Source of the DNA: Limnobaculum xujianqingii
GTDB lineage: Bacteria; Pseudomonadota; Gammaproteobacteria; Enterobacterales; Enterobacteriaceae
Assembly: GCF_013394855.1 (NCBI RefSeq)
Contig: NZ_JABMLK010000001.1
Span: 806,001 to 870,000 of the forward strand
Direction: 5' to 3'
Length of the DNA: 64,000 nucleotides
Below the pieces are notes generated by a model. That model did no database searches and was not told the origin of the DNA. It saw only the letters and a list, made by a program, of their open reading frames with translations. A program made the position numbers and the translations under genes. Shown piece by piece: positions 43,168 to 52,035 of this stretch. Position 1 is the first letter of the stretch. Every line of letters begins with the position of its first letter.

Positions 43168-44068
43168 AACCACCCACTTCTAATTGGTAACTATTGCAGT
43201 ATGCTGCCTGCGTCTTATTCAACACGATATCTTCAGCAGGCTTATTCAGCTCTACACGCTGCACCCCTTCCACATGCAACGCCGCGTGAATAGCTGAAAT
43301 ACGAATATCCCGACCTAAGCGGCGCTGAGCATTGATATAATCAATAAATTGTTGTTCCGCTGCCTGTCTTATTGGCTCGGCCTCTGGCCCAGGATAAAAA
43401 TACAAAATTGCGTCAACTTCATATTCCACTATCTCAGCAGACTGCGTTGTTACTCTGTCGGCTACTGGCCTAACTTGTTCATCATTTAATACCTTATCAA
43501 CAATGGCTATGAGTTCTGAGCTGGCGGTACCGTTGCCCTCTCTGGATAATACAGATACCGTAACGCAAGCGGGTTGAGGACTGATTGCAGATACATCGGC
43601 CACACGCCCATCAGCCGAACGTCCAAAAAACTCATAAGCAGCGGTCGGCCCTGCAACACTCAGCCCTTCAAATGCCTGTTGTGAACGGGTACGAAAATCC
43701 GCATCTGATTCCATGATGGCAGGAGCAGGAGGAATGACAGCGTTGTTTTCCTCTCTGATAGTAAGGCGCCTTACACTAAAATTGGCGGCCAACTGATCCA
43801 AGTCACTATCAGAAGCATACGCCAGCATAACGGCCCTTGCTGCCTCATTGACACGCTGACGCAGTATCAGCTCTCTATATGCACTTTCCTGAAGGTGTTT
43901 GACCATTGGCTCAGACTCAAGTGTCAGCGTGAGTCTGATAGCTTCCTGCTGCTCTGGTGGATATAGTGCTATTAATGCCGCCTTACGTTCAGCAAATATA
44001 GTTTCATAGTCTAACGACTCAATAACAACAGGCGCTGGCAATTGTGATAAATCAATAATTCCGCTCAT
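43157..44068 (-). CDS. baseplate protein J
   Basis: A 303-residue P2 gpJ-type wedge protein, shorter than the J of the Mu-like prophage. LPAPVVIESLDYETIFAERK at the start and QQAFEGLSVAGPTAAYEFFG in the middle match P2 J. Stop and start bases are shared with W. Confidence 0.92.
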   Translation of the reverse strand: MSGIIDLSQLPAPVVIESLDYETIFAERKAALIALYPPEQQEAIRLTLTLESEPMVKHLQESAYRELILRQRVNEAARAVMLAYASDSDLDQLAANFSVRRLTIREENNAVIPPAPAIMESDADFRTRSQQAFEGLSVAGPTAAYEFFGRSADGRVADVSAISPQPACVTVSVLSREGNGTASSELIAIVDKVLNDEQVRPVADRVTTQSAEIVEYEVDAILYFYPGPEAEPIRQAAEQQFIDYINAQRRLGRDIRISAIHAALHVEGVQRVELNKPAEDIVLNKTQAAYCNSYQLEVGGYDE

Positions 44069-44427
44069 TATTTTGCCATCCTTAAATTTACGTCAGTCAT
44101 AAACGTTGAAAGATCATCTGTTCGGCGAAACGTCATTAGCGCAATATATTGCCCTTTATCATCAATATTGATGTTTATATTGGTCAGTGATACACGCGGT
44201 TCCCACTGATATAGCGCGCTATAAATAGCTGACATAATTTTCAAAACGGTGACAGGGTTGGCGGGCTGGTCTATCAACTCTTGTAATCTGGCGCCATAAT
44301 TACGGCGCATTAATCTCGAACCAATCGGCGTTGTTAAAATATCGCTGATAGACTGTTGTATATGCTCCGCATCGGTAATCATTCGCCCTGTTGATGCATT
44401 CATACCTGCATATCTTTCCTGGCTCAT
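44068..44427 (-). CDS. baseplate wedge protein W
   Basis: A 119-residue gp25/GPW family protein. RYAGMNASTGRMITDAEHIQ and TPIGSRLMRRNYGARLQELI are typical of P2 W. It overlaps V by 4 nt. Confidence 0.92.
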   Translation of the reverse strand: MSQERYAGMNASTGRMITDAEHIQQSISDILTTPIGSRLMRRNYGARLQELIDQPANPVTVLKIMSAIYSALYQWEPRVSLTNININIDDKGQYIALMTFRRTDDLSTFMTDVNLRMAK

Positions 44428-45053
44428 TGCGGGGCATCCGTCAGACTTCCGCCACGTTCAACACCAGAGTGTTTGTGCGAATGAACAACAACGCCATTTG
44501 ATTTAAAGTTGCCACCTGAATGATTAATGTTACCGGTCATCGTGCCACCCTGTTCAATACTCAACGTGGCAGTTGATAGATGGTTGGTACAGATAACTTT
44601 CGGGGTATCGAACGTAATAGATCCAGAGGCTTTGATGGTTGCTGTAGAGGTATTGACCGTAACTGAATCAGAGCTGGTAATAGTGATGTTCTTCACACCA
44701 CTGATTAGCATGCTGCTGCTCTCAGGATTATATTCATACCGAGCACCATCAGGATGCTGAGTAACCTGTGTACCGCTATTAAAATCTGGTGGTTGAAGTT
44801 CATTACTGTACAAACTTCCAATAATGAATGCTTTTGACAGTTCACCTTCAGGGGCTAATAAAATAACCTGTTCGCCCACAGACGGCGCCCACCATGTGAC
44901 AGCGTCACCAGCACGATCAGCGCGCCAACGGATCCAATCGGTGTCATTACCTCCAGTTTTAACCCGTGCAAGATATTTATCAGGGTTCACTTCCGTCACG
45001 ATACCAGTACGAATTAAATTACAGAGTAAGCGGAGAAGTTCAAAATTATCCAT
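44424..45053 (-). CDS. baseplate spike protein V
   Basis: A 209-residue gpV spike, close to P2 V in length. The start at 45053 (MDNFELLRLLCNLIRTGIV) is chosen because the longer frame would run into the Ogr site and the CG tract. Residues about 120-190 form a beta-helix, and the His-containing tip ends HSHKHSGVERGGSLTDAPQ. First gene of the V operon. Confidence 0.92.
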   Translation of the reverse strand: MDNFELLRLLCNLIRTGIVTEVNPDKYLARVKTGGNDTDWIRWRADRAGDAVTWWAPSVGEQVILLAPEGELSKAFIIGSLYSNELQPPDFNSGTQVTQHPDGARYEYNPESSSMLISGVKNITITSSDSVTVNTSTATIKASGSITFDTPKVICTNHLSTATLSIEQGGTMTGNINHSGGNFKSNGVVVHSHKHSGVERGGSLTDAPQ

Positions 45054-45098
45054 TGATGACAACCAAGTTATAAAGATTACACTCAGTTTCACTATGTC

Positions 45099-45112
45099 CG
45101 CGCGCGCGCGCA
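45099..45112. repeat. alternating (CG) tract at the V promoter
   Basis: Thirteen bases of uninterrupted CG alternation plus A, between the Ogr site and the V start, 12 bp from the Ogr site. Confidence 0.75.
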
Positions 45113-45124
45113 ATGAAATGAAAT

Positions 45125-45142
45125 TGTCAGATAACGCTGACA
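45125..45142. promoter_or_regulatory. Ogr binding site of the V operon
   Basis: TGT-N12-ACA within a longer palindrome (TTGTCAG...CTGACAA). The centre is 80 nt from the V start, almost the same as the FI spacing. It occupies the gap directly after the S stop codon. Confidence 0.8.
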
Positions 45143-45143
45143 A

Positions 45144-45788
45144 TCAATCTTGCTGAAGAAAATTAACCACGCTATCAGCAATCCAGTCTATATCATCATG
45201 ACTGAACCCAAGTAATTCACGTACCGGATAACGGGTTTTGGCCTGTTCTGCCACATTATCCACTTCACCATACTGATGAACGCTGGCAATCTGAGATGTG
45301 CGGCCATTAAACCCAACGGTTGCTTCATTAGCTGTTGCAGATGCTTTTAAAAATCGGGCGGTACGAAGACGTCGGAACATCTTTTCAGTACGGGAAATAC
45401 GGCGTTTAGTCTGGCTTGTATTGATTTCAAGATAACGCTGAATATCACGTTTATAAAATGAACGGACAGCGCCACGATCGGTATCAAAACCAGTAATTTT
45501 CCTTGCGTCACCTCGCCCTGTGGTTCTCCAGTTTGTTAATTCTCTTACGCCTTCTTTCCATAGAAATCGCACACCGCCTTGTGTACGTAAAACACGATTT
45601 TTCCGTGGTATATAACTGCCGCCATCTGGATTTTGCTGGCGACCGATGCGTTTTTGATTGCGTTGACGTAAACCATAAGCAAGCTGGCGAGATAATCGCC
45701 GCCGCTGATTCGGCGCCAACTGTTCCACAACATTAGCCAGATAGTTATCAAGCTGTTGAAAAAGTGCGTCAGTATTACTGCTACTCAT
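45144..45788 (-). CDS. tail completion protein S
   Basis: A 214-residue member of the P2 gpS/virion morphogenesis family, longer than P2 S (150) through an Arg-rich central insertion. NQRRRLSRQLAYGLRQRNQK and PVRELLGFSHDDIDWIAD are family blocks. In P2 it directly follows R; here three extra genes come between. Confidence 0.85.
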   Translation of the reverse strand: MSSSNTDALFQQLDNYLANVVEQLAPNQRRRLSRQLAYGLRQRNQKRIGRQQNPDGGSYIPRKNRVLRTQGGVRFLWKEGVRELTNWRTTGRGDARKITGFDTDRGAVRSFYKRDIQRYLEINTSQTKRRISRTEKMFRRLRTARFLKASATANEATVGFNGRTSQIASVHQYGEVDNVAEQAKTRYPVRELLGFSHDDIDWIADSVVNFLQQD

Positions 45789-45791
45789 TAA

Positions 45792-46034
45792 CTAACTACC
45801 CGTATAAGTAACAATTAACCGTGCTTTACCGCCACGATTAGTACGCATACATGCCCTGACTGGTGGATTTACGTTAATAAATCCTGAAAAGATATGGGCT
45901 GGCGCGTCACTTTCTGGCTGACCTGATGAATCACACAGATAGGCAATCCCCGTCATAACCTGAATTAGTGCCGACTGCTTACCATCTGTCACTGGCTGAT
46001 ATTCGTCAGTCAGCTCAATTTCTACTGTTGCCAT
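45792..46034 (-). CDS. small decoration-like virion protein
   Basis: An 80-residue beta-rich protein (TDEYQPVTDGKQSALIQV, ADAPAHIFSGF, MRTNRGGKARLIVTY) resembling small phage surface proteins that follow a head- or tail-fibre-like gene. The family is not named with confidence. It is part of a three-gene insertion between R and S. Confidence 0.5.
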   Translation of the reverse strand: MATVEIELTDEYQPVTDGKQSALIQVMTGIAYLCDSSGQPESDAPAHIFSGFINVNPPVRACMRTNRGGKARLIVTYTGS

Positions 46035-46049
46035 CTATTAGAACTCCAT

Positions 46050-46328
46050 TTAACCCAATACAAAGTCGGGTGTTGTTGGGTAGACGATATATTGTTGAGC
46101 GGCCAGCGGCACTTCACCACGAATCACATCTACAAAAAATCCATCCTTAGGCGTTGGTGGTGTTACTACATTTCCGTCTTCGTCATACTCTCCATTATCT
46201 TTGTAGAGAGTCCCGCGAACTGCTATTTCTATTCGTAACGTTGGTTGAATCCAGTTACCGGCAGTAAACCATTCCGGACAACATTCGATTGCAGTACGCT
46301 CATCTGGAAATCGTAAATATCTCATCAT
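46050..46328 (-). CDS. hypothetical phage structural-region protein
   Basis: A 92-residue protein starting MMRYLRFPDERTAIECCPEW and containing a PPTPKDGFFVDVIRGEVPL segment. Similar small proteins lie next to fibre-like genes in other phages; the function is unknown. Start and stop overlap the 300-residue upstream gene (ATGATGA). Confidence 0.55.
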   Translation of the reverse strand: MMRYLRFPDERTAIECCPEWFTAGNWIQPTLRIEIAVRGTLYKDNGEYDEDGNVVTPPTPKDGFFVDVIRGEVPLAAQQYIVYPTTPDFVLG

Positions 46329-47227
46329 TGCATGTACTCAATTTGCGGAATGTATCGTGTTCCCCAATCATTAGTTGACCACGGCAATGGAAACCACGCA
46401 TCCCCGTTTGCTGGGTACTCGTCAAACTCACCTGTTGTATACCTAACCCGAATGCCTGCCGCGCCCTGCATTTCAACGAGCAGAAATGAAGCGCCACGAG
46501 TTGCTTCAGTTCCATATGTCAAAATTGTTGATGTTGCTGTATTGCCGTACTCATACTGCCAGCCCCACGGCCATGTCATTGTGTTAGCGACTGATGGGCC
46601 GCTACTGTAAACTGATGTTGTTCCCGAAAATGACGTTGTTTTTGGTGTTGTTTTTTTAGTGATCCAATATTCCCATACATTTAGGTTTTCTATGTAAGCG
46701 TAGTCCGGTGTTGTAATGCGCTCGATAAACGCACGTGAGCTAACAGGGACGATAGAAAAACCACTTGCCACAGCGTTTACATCTAATGGGTCATACGTCC
46801 GGCAATATAAGCCGCTACCGACATTGGTATTGTAATATTTAGCCCCTAATGGCATGACCGTACCCGCAGGCGTAATAACAGGCGATTCCACAATGGTGCA
46901 GTAGTTTCCAACCATTGGAGTAACAATAGTTGTATTGTTCTTAATTAGATTTGTTCGCTGAGGCTCCGGTTCATGCCGCCCAACAGCAACCCCATTAATA
47001 AACTCAAGCGGACATTCGTCAGGGCCAGCAAAATGAATAAGCCCGTCCTTACCCTTATATGCGTGTGAGCTGGCACACATAAACCTCAAACGCCGATCAA
47101 GAACTTCAGTCGTTAAGTCAATTGGTGACAGGTCTGGCTTTCTGGCTGCAATACCCAATACCTGAGCATTAGGGATAATCAACCCCATGCCAGATTGCGT
47201 ACCTAATACCGGTATATTCTTAATCAT
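46325..47227 (-). CDS. putative fibre/spike protein with carbohydrate-binding-like domain
   Basis: A 300-residue protein with no equivalent in P2. An N-terminal part (DRRLRFMCASSHAYKGKDG) leads to EPEPQRTNLI and a late WGWQYEYGNTATSTILTYGT block; that pairing is typical of jelly-roll, carbohydrate-binding-like domains on phage spikes and head fibres. It overlaps R by 4 nt. A surface adhesin role is inferred. Confidence 0.5.
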   Translation of the reverse strand: MIKNIPVLGTQSGMGLIIPNAQVLGIAARKPDLSPIDLTTEVLDRRLRFMCASSHAYKGKDGLIHFAGPDECPLEFINGVAVGRHEPEPQRTNLIKNNTTIVTPMVGNYCTIVESPVITPAGTVMPLGAKYYNTNVGSGLYCRTYDPLDVNAVASGFSIVPVSSRAFIERITTPDYAYIENLNVWEYWITKKTTPKTTSFSGTTSVYSSGPSVANTMTWPWGWQYEYGNTATSTILTYGTEATRGASFLLVEMQGAAGIRVRYTTGEFDEYPANGDAWFPLPWSTNDWGTRYIPQIEYMQ

Positions 47228-47691
47228 GAGCCTTTCACCATAAAACCATCAGCAATCAACTCCCAACCATCAGGCCCGCATTCCATTGATGGCATGGGTT
47301 CTGCCCGATGTTTGATTATCAACTCACCCTTATCACTTCTACTGACGATTGTTGATTCATCAACTTGTATTATGAAAAGAATATCCATTGTTGAATTACT
47401 TAACAGGTCGGCTTCATATGTGATCCCGTTCTGTCTACGGTCAGGATTAAGCAATAAATCCGGCTGGTACTTTCTGGCCCAGGCAAGAATGGGTACGCTC
47501 AGTGAATCAATAGAATCAGGGTAATCCATTACCAATACTTCAAGCGGGTAACGGTATTCAAACGAAGATGACAACTGGCCGGTTGCTACTAAGCGACCTT
47601 TTCTGGTGTAAACCACCAGGCTATCAGGATTATCACGCAGATAAGGTACTGCGGTACTGATAAATTTTCGTAGTAGCTCGGCTTTTAACAT
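47224..47691 (-). CDS. tail completion protein R
   Basis: A 155-residue P2 gpR family protein, the same length as in P2. MLKAELLRKFISTAVPYLRD at the start and YPLEVLVMDYPDSIDSLSVP are diagnostic. It follows the lysis genes as in P2. Confidence 0.9.
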   Translation of the reverse strand: MLKAELLRKFISTAVPYLRDNPDSLVVYTRKGRLVATGQLSSSFEYRYPLEVLVMDYPDSIDSLSVPILAWARKYQPDLLLNPDRRQNGITYEADLLSNSTMDILFIIQVDESTIVSRSDKGELIIKHRAEPMPSMECGPDGWELIADGFMVKGS

Positions 47692-47694
47692 GGG

Positions 47695-48006
47695 TTATTT
47701 ACCTGTTCTCTCATTATCAGCCTGCTGAATGGCTGCTTTATCAGCATTCGCTGAGCCAAGTGCATCCAGTAGCGCATCATTCCAGTTAAGGCTTGCGCCG
47801 TATGTCAGGCGCCCGTCTTTCATTTGCGGATACGGGATCGGTGTGGGTATCAGAAGTTCCGCCGGTAGCCGTGGACAGGGTGCGGGTACGTAAACTGTTC
47901 GCACGGTCGAGCAACCGGCGCTGAACTGAATCAGGCACAAAACCAGCAGCGCAAGAAACACCTTGTAAATCCGCGTGATTATCTGCCCTTCGCTGTTCAC
48001 CGGCAT
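47695..48006 (-). CDS. Rz1-like outer-membrane spanin (LysC)
   Basis: A 103-residue lipoprotein mostly embedded in another frame of the Rz-like gene. The lipobox QFSAGC follows a hydrophobic signal; the mature part is proline-rich (VYVPAPCPRLPAELLIPTPI). AGGAT before the ATG at 48006 supports this start. It is longer than typical Rz1, with a C-terminal helical tail. Confidence 0.8.
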   Translation of the reverse strand: MPVNSEGQIITRIYKVFLALLVLCLIQFSAGCSTVRTVYVPAPCPRLPAELLIPTPIPYPQMKDGRLTYGASLNWNDALLDALGSANADKAAIQQADNERTGK

Positions 48007-48229
48007 ACTGATCCTGTACTTTTTCACGTGCACGATCCTCTGTTATCAAATTAAATACGGTTGTCAGACGCAGTATGTTTCCCATTGCACCGGCACTGAT
48101 ATTGAGTTCATTGACGGCCTTTTGTTCTGCGGCTTTAGCCACCGTTTTTTCATGCCATTGCCAGACGGCTGTCAAGATGGCCAACATAGCTATCAATGAC
48201 ACTGCTGCAGTAAATTTTCCTGTCATCAT
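47786..48229 (-). CDS. Rz-like inner-membrane spanin (LysB)
   Basis: A 147-residue protein with one N-terminal membrane helix (about 6-23), then a helical periplasmic region, as in i-spanins. Its frame contains the Rz1-like gene. It overlaps the endolysin stop by 4 nt. Confidence 0.75.
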   Translation of the reverse strand: MMTGKFTAAVSLIAMLAILTAVWQWHEKTVAKAAEQKAVNELNISAGAMGNILRLTTVFNLITEDRAREKVQDQYAGEQRRADNHADLQGVSCAAGFVPDSVQRRLLDRANSLRTRTLSTATGGTSDTHTDPVSANERRAPDIRRKP

Positions 48230-48564
48230 TTAATGCCGTTATGAGCAAGGCTAAAATGATTGCCATCCGGTTTAGAAAATCGACCGCCCCAGCTACCGCC
48301 AAGACTTTCCCAATACTCACCCAATGGCCGATAGGCAGCACTATCAGTCTGATACTGACCATTGATAAATAAATTGAAGTCTACTGCTAAACGCTGAGTA
48401 TGCAGGCTGTTAGCTATTCCGCTCCCTTTCTTTGCGTTCAATGCCGCTTGCTCTGGGGTTCGGTATGACTCACCAAAAGTCAGGTAATAACCGTTTTCAT
48501 GTGACCACATAATTAGCCTAGCTATCATGACCGTGAATTGCTGTTGTTTTTCACTGAGTGTCAT
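48226..48564 (-). CDS. endolysin: M15-family peptidase (L-Ala-D-Glu type)
   Basis: A 112-residue zinc peptidase cutting peptidoglycan cross-peptides. The zinc ligands are visible: His55 and Asp62 in LHTQRLAVDFNLF, and His103 in DGNHFSL. AGGAGA precedes the ATG at 48564. It replaces the K lysozyme found in P2. It is short, a single catalytic domain without a cell-wall binding part. Confidence 0.85.
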   Translation of the reverse strand: MTLSEKQQQFTVMIARLIMWSHENGYYLTFGESYRTPEQAALNAKKGSGIANSLHTQRLAVDFNLFINGQYQTDSAAYRPLGEYWESLGGSWGGRFSKPDGNHFSLAHNGIK

Positions 48565-48841
48565 TATCTTGTCTCCTGAAAATATGCATAACATTGCCGC
48601 GGGCTGAAAAGATGGCAATACAAAGTGTGATGTTGAGTAATGTTTCAGCCCAATCAACATAAATGTACTGACCGAAAATGATACGAACCACTACTGCAAA
48701 GCAGGCAACCATCAGCACATAAGCCGACCACGATCCCGCAGGCCGATGCTGCGCGCCTTTGCGGCGATACGTAAATAATCTGGCAATAATCAACGTACAA
48801 ATAACCGCATTCAATGCCAGCAGAAACGGACTGCTTATCAT
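48551..48841 (-). CDS. holin-like membrane protein
   Basis: A 96-residue protein with three hydrophobic helices (about 4-22, 36-55 and 62-80) and a basic loop, placed before the endolysin. It is a candidate holin or antiholin partner of the next gene. It overlaps the endolysin by 14 nt. Confidence 0.65.
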   Translation of the reverse strand: MISSPFLLALNAVICTLIIARLFTYRRKGAQHRPAGSWSAYVLMVACFAVVVRIIFGQYIYVDWAETLLNITLCIAIFSARGNVMHIFRRQDNDTQ

Positions 48842-49236
48842 GTTCCATCCCCTTTATTACGGAACCTATCGAAGACTGAACCGCCGTCTTTCGGTTTAGC
48901 GCTGAACATCATCAATACCCTAACCGCCGCCGCTGATGCCAAGGTGGCCCCAATCGGGGCCGCTGCGTGTATCGGCTCACGTAATGCGGCTGACAATAAT
49001 GAGGAAACGATAGAGGCAGTAAACTCAGCACAATAAACACCGGTAATCATAGAGACACCGAATAGAAAGGCCCGCTGCCAGATAGGAAAATCTACTGCGG
49101 ATAGGACAAAAATAACCGAGCCAGCAAACGCCGCTATAATGATGCCTGGATCGATGCCTGGTATCAGTCCTGCCAAAGTAACGCCTGTAATTACACTTGT
49201 TGCAGTGCCGGTACTGATAGTAATTGGTTCAGCCAT
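48838..49236 (-). CDS. putative holin
   Basis: A 132-residue protein with three or four hydrophobic helices and a charged C-terminus, resembling putative holins of P2-like phages that lie after X. Two membrane proteins before one endolysin suggest a holin/antiholin pair; which is which cannot be told from sequence. Confidence 0.7.
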   Translation of the reverse strand: MAEPITISTGTATSVITGVTLAGLIPGIDPGIIIAAFAGSVIFVLSAVDFPIWQRAFLFGVSMITGVYCAEFTASIVSSLLSAALREPIHAAAPIGATLASAAAVRVLMMFSAKPKDGGSVFDRFRNKGDGT

Positions 49237-49242
49237 AATGTT

Positions 49243-49446
49243 TTAATTCCATAATTGCACAATGTCCTCTTGCGCCCGGGGTGCGATATCCGGTAAATAA
49301 ACTATCTGACCTGCTGCTAACATGGGTGAGCCATTGCATAAGCCTGGATTAGCCTCATAAACAGCTTCAGTCACTCCCGCCGTTCTGCCGTAATACCGCA
49401 TACAAATCTCATCGACTGTATCGCCCTGTTGCGCCTGTATTTTCAT
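49243..49446 (-). CDS. tail protein X (LysM-like)
   Basis: A 67-residue LysM-like protein (QGDTVDEICMRYYG, LAAGQIVYLPDI), equal to P2 gpX. It shares bases with the L stop, as in P2. Confidence 0.92.
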   Translation of the reverse strand: MKIQAQQGDTVDEICMRYYGRTAGVTEAVYEANPGLCNGSPMLAAGQIVYLPDIAPRAQEDIVQLWN

Positions 49447-49931
49447 TAAACAAGCTCCGCTATTCCTCGGCTATCTCCCTGAATATCACTGACAGCCCAA
49501 TTAACATCACGCCATAACGTGTCAATTTGTGTTGCCAGCGCCTCCGCATGTTTCTCTCCTTCGCGGGTTGTATCAATATCTCTGTACCCCTCAATCAATA
49601 ATGCTTTTGTCAGGGAATAGACTGCATTCCGGTAACGCCATATTTTGACGGACTCACCATTAATTTTGCTGGCCGGTACTTCACTCAAGGCAGTCACGCC
49701 TAGCTCTTCTTGATTATTTCGCCACTCATTCAGACGATCATTGACATGTGCAACCGCTTCAATAGTGCGCATCATTAACCGGTCAGTCGTAACCTGACCA
49801 TCAAGGCGCATTGCCTTGCGTAATTCACCTAATGAGATTTCAGGCCAGAATGAGTCACTATTTACCTTTGAATCACCATCATTCGGCGTCTCTGTTTCTG
49901 GTCTGACAGGTTCGGTCGCTATCATGCTCAT
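49446..49931 (-). CDS. head completion protein L
   Basis: A 161-residue P2 gpL family protein needed to stabilise filled heads. FWPEISLGELRKAMRLDGQV and LTKALLIEGYRDIDTTREGE are characteristic. The 98-nt gap to M holds no recognisable feature. Confidence 0.92.
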   Translation of the reverse strand: MSMIATEPVRPETETPNDGDSKVNSDSFWPEISLGELRKAMRLDGQVTTDRLMMRTIEAVAHVNDRLNEWRNNQEELGVTALSEVPASKINGESVKIWRYRNAVYSLTKALLIEGYRDIDTTREGEKHAEALATQIDTLWRDVNWAVSDIQGDSRGIAELV

Positions 49932-50029
49932 TAAGCAATCTCCGATAAAGGCAGGCGGTGGACGGCATGAATAACGGGGAATAACCCAATTTCATACCGT
50001 GCCGCCTGGGTGCGCGGGGGCACATTCAT

Positions 50030-50890
50030 TTAAGCCTTGGCTTTACTGTCCTGGGCTTTTTTATTCGTGGTCTTTTTGTCTTTCTTGACCGATTTAGAAG
50101 CAGTAGCTTTCTTGGCTGGCACCTTTTCTGGTGTCTGCTCTGGTTTGCTTTTGGCGGTATCGGTATCAGCAGTTGATGTAACCTGACTATTTTCTGCATC
50201 ATCCTCACCAGAAGTGGCGCGTGTGATTTCTTTGATATCACGCAGCAGATTTTCAATATCACGCTTTACGCCTGCCTTTTGTGGATTTAGCCGCGTTGCC
50301 TCTCGCAGATAACCGATCGCCGTTTCCATTGCTTCAAGGGTTCTGTCCAACCGGAAAGTAAAACCAATGGCCTTACACAGTTTTGATCTGACCGCGTCTG
50401 GCATATCTTCATTCGCTGTCAGGCCATGTAATCCCATTAACAAATCAACACTGACTGTTGATTTAAAAGGATCGGCTTTAAAACCAGCTAAAATCGGATC
50501 ACAAATTTCTTCAGCTAACACGGTGGCCGCTGTACGTTTGTACTGATCCGGCATGGGTAATTTATGACGTAATACATACTCGCCAATTCGCAAGGCTTGC
50601 GCGATATCACCGCAATCAACACACCAAATCATGATCGTGGTCAGCACATCATCAGCCTGGCCGGTATCCGCTGACAGAGTGCCCTCAATCCATGATTGAT
50701 AATTAGGCAGCATCTTTCGCTTTAAATCGGCTTTGGTTGCATTTGATTGCACCTGGCTTAAATCTGTTTTATCCATTCGTAAACGGTACAAAATTTGCTC
50801 ATAAGCAGTACGCTCCTGAAAACCGTCTTCAACTCTGCCACGGCGTTCCGCCATGACCTTATCAAAATGCATTTTTGCCGGTGTTAACAT
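50030..50890 (-). CDS. terminase small/endonuclease subunit M
   Basis: A 286-residue P2 gpM-type terminase subunit that cuts cos. The start at 50890 (MLTPAKMHFDKVMAER) matches P2. TIMIWCVDCGDIAQALRIGEYVLRH is a family block. The last 50 residues are a Lys/Ala/Ser-rich tail absent from the shorter P2 protein (247), possibly a non-specific DNA-binding extension. Confidence 0.9.
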   Translation of the reverse strand: MLTPAKMHFDKVMAERRGRVEDGFQERTAYEQILYRLRMDKTDLSQVQSNATKADLKRKMLPNYQSWIEGTLSADTGQADDVLTTIMIWCVDCGDIAQALRIGEYVLRHKLPMPDQYKRTAATVLAEEICDPILAGFKADPFKSTVSVDLLMGLHGLTANEDMPDAVRSKLCKAIGFTFRLDRTLEAMETAIGYLREATRLNPQKAGVKRDIENLLRDIKEITRATSGEDDAENSQVTSTADTDTAKSKPEQTPEKVPAKKATASKSVKKDKKTTNKKAQDSKAKA

Positions 50891-50938
50891 ATATTTCCCC
50901 TTGCACACCGGCCAGCATAATGCTGGCCGGTTTATTGC

Positions 50939-51973
50939 TTATGGTTGTGCAGCAGTAATACCTTCAATCAGGCACCCAAAGCCATAATCCTCTACAACAA
51001 AGTCATCATTTGACGATTCATAAGTAGCAATACGATTAAGTTCCGGCTCTTCTCGTACCATGCGGCGGTGCGAACCTTCCTGCCAATAGATTGATAAGTT
51101 AGTCCATGACGTAATAAACAGTGTCCCTTCAGGGAAAAATGGCGCAATAAACGTTGGTAAATTGCCGATCTTATTCTCAGAGGCAATAAGTTGACCGGCA
51201 ATTGCCTCCGAGTTTGGATTAGTGGAGCTGACGGCATTGATAAGCGGGAAGTTTCGATTAACCACAATCTGACCACTACAAATTGCAACTAAGTCAGTCG
51301 ATTGTTTATACCATTCATCTAACAACGAAGTTTTTGCATCAAAAACCAATGAATCAAGGTTGCCGTATGCGCCCTTGGCGATCACCTTATTTTCATCATC
51401 ACGACTGGTTACGGTAATATCTTTCATTACCCTCTGAGGCGAAAACTCCCGATATTTTTGCAGCCAGCCCTTACCAACATCTTGTAACAGCGGGTTATTC
51501 GCTAAATCAGACTTTGCTGCACGACTAACACCATTGAAGCCGATCATGATGCGATCTAGCGCCCGTCGATCAATAATTCTATTTGAGATACGCTGTTGAA
51601 AATCTTTAAATTTTGCCCACATATCCAACTGAGCATAAGAAATATAGGTGTCAGTGTTAATTTGCTGACAGAAATAGGTATCATCATCCAATGTATGGAC
51701 AGACCGAGGCTGACGGCGATCAGTCGTAGAGGTATTAGTGCTGGATACTGGGCCGCCAATAGCTAATCCTATTTTTTGTCCCGTTTGTTCAGGCACACCG
51801 GCGATATTAATTTTTTCCAGCATTTCACTCGACAACTGAGTTTTATCTTCCAGTGTCTGCTCAACGCTTGGTGCCAGATTAAAATTCTTAGAGACATGAT
51901 CGACGCTAATGCCGTTCAGTTCGGCCTGTCTTGCCTGATACTGGTCAAACAAGATACGGGTTTCATTACGCAT
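50939..51973 (-). CDS. major capsid protein N
   Basis: A 344-residue P2 gpN-type shell protein with HK97 fold. RNETRILFDQYQARQAELNG at the start and FINSVSS-like proline-rich shell loops appear in modified form (NRNFPLINAVSSTNPNSEAI). It follows the O scaffold-protease and is probably processed by it. Confidence 0.92.
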   Translation of the reverse strand: MRNETRILFDQYQARQAELNGISVDHVSKNFNLAPSVEQTLEDKTQLSSEMLEKINIAGVPEQTGQKIGLAIGGPVSSTNTSTTDRRQPRSVHTLDDDTYFCQQINTDTYISYAQLDMWAKFKDFQQRISNRIIDRRALDRIMIGFNGVSRAAKSDLANNPLLQDVGKGWLQKYREFSPQRVMKDITVTSRDDENKVIAKGAYGNLDSLVFDAKTSLLDEWYKQSTDLVAICSGQIVVNRNFPLINAVSSTNPNSEAIAGQLIASENKIGNLPTFIAPFFPEGTLFITSWTNLSIYWQEGSHRRMVREEPELNRIATYESSNDDFVVEDYGFGCLIEGITAAQP

Positions 51974-52035
51974 AATATAAAATTCCTGTTTCTGTAATTC
52001 AGTGAGTTATCTGTGCCTGGCAAACTATTTCGCCG

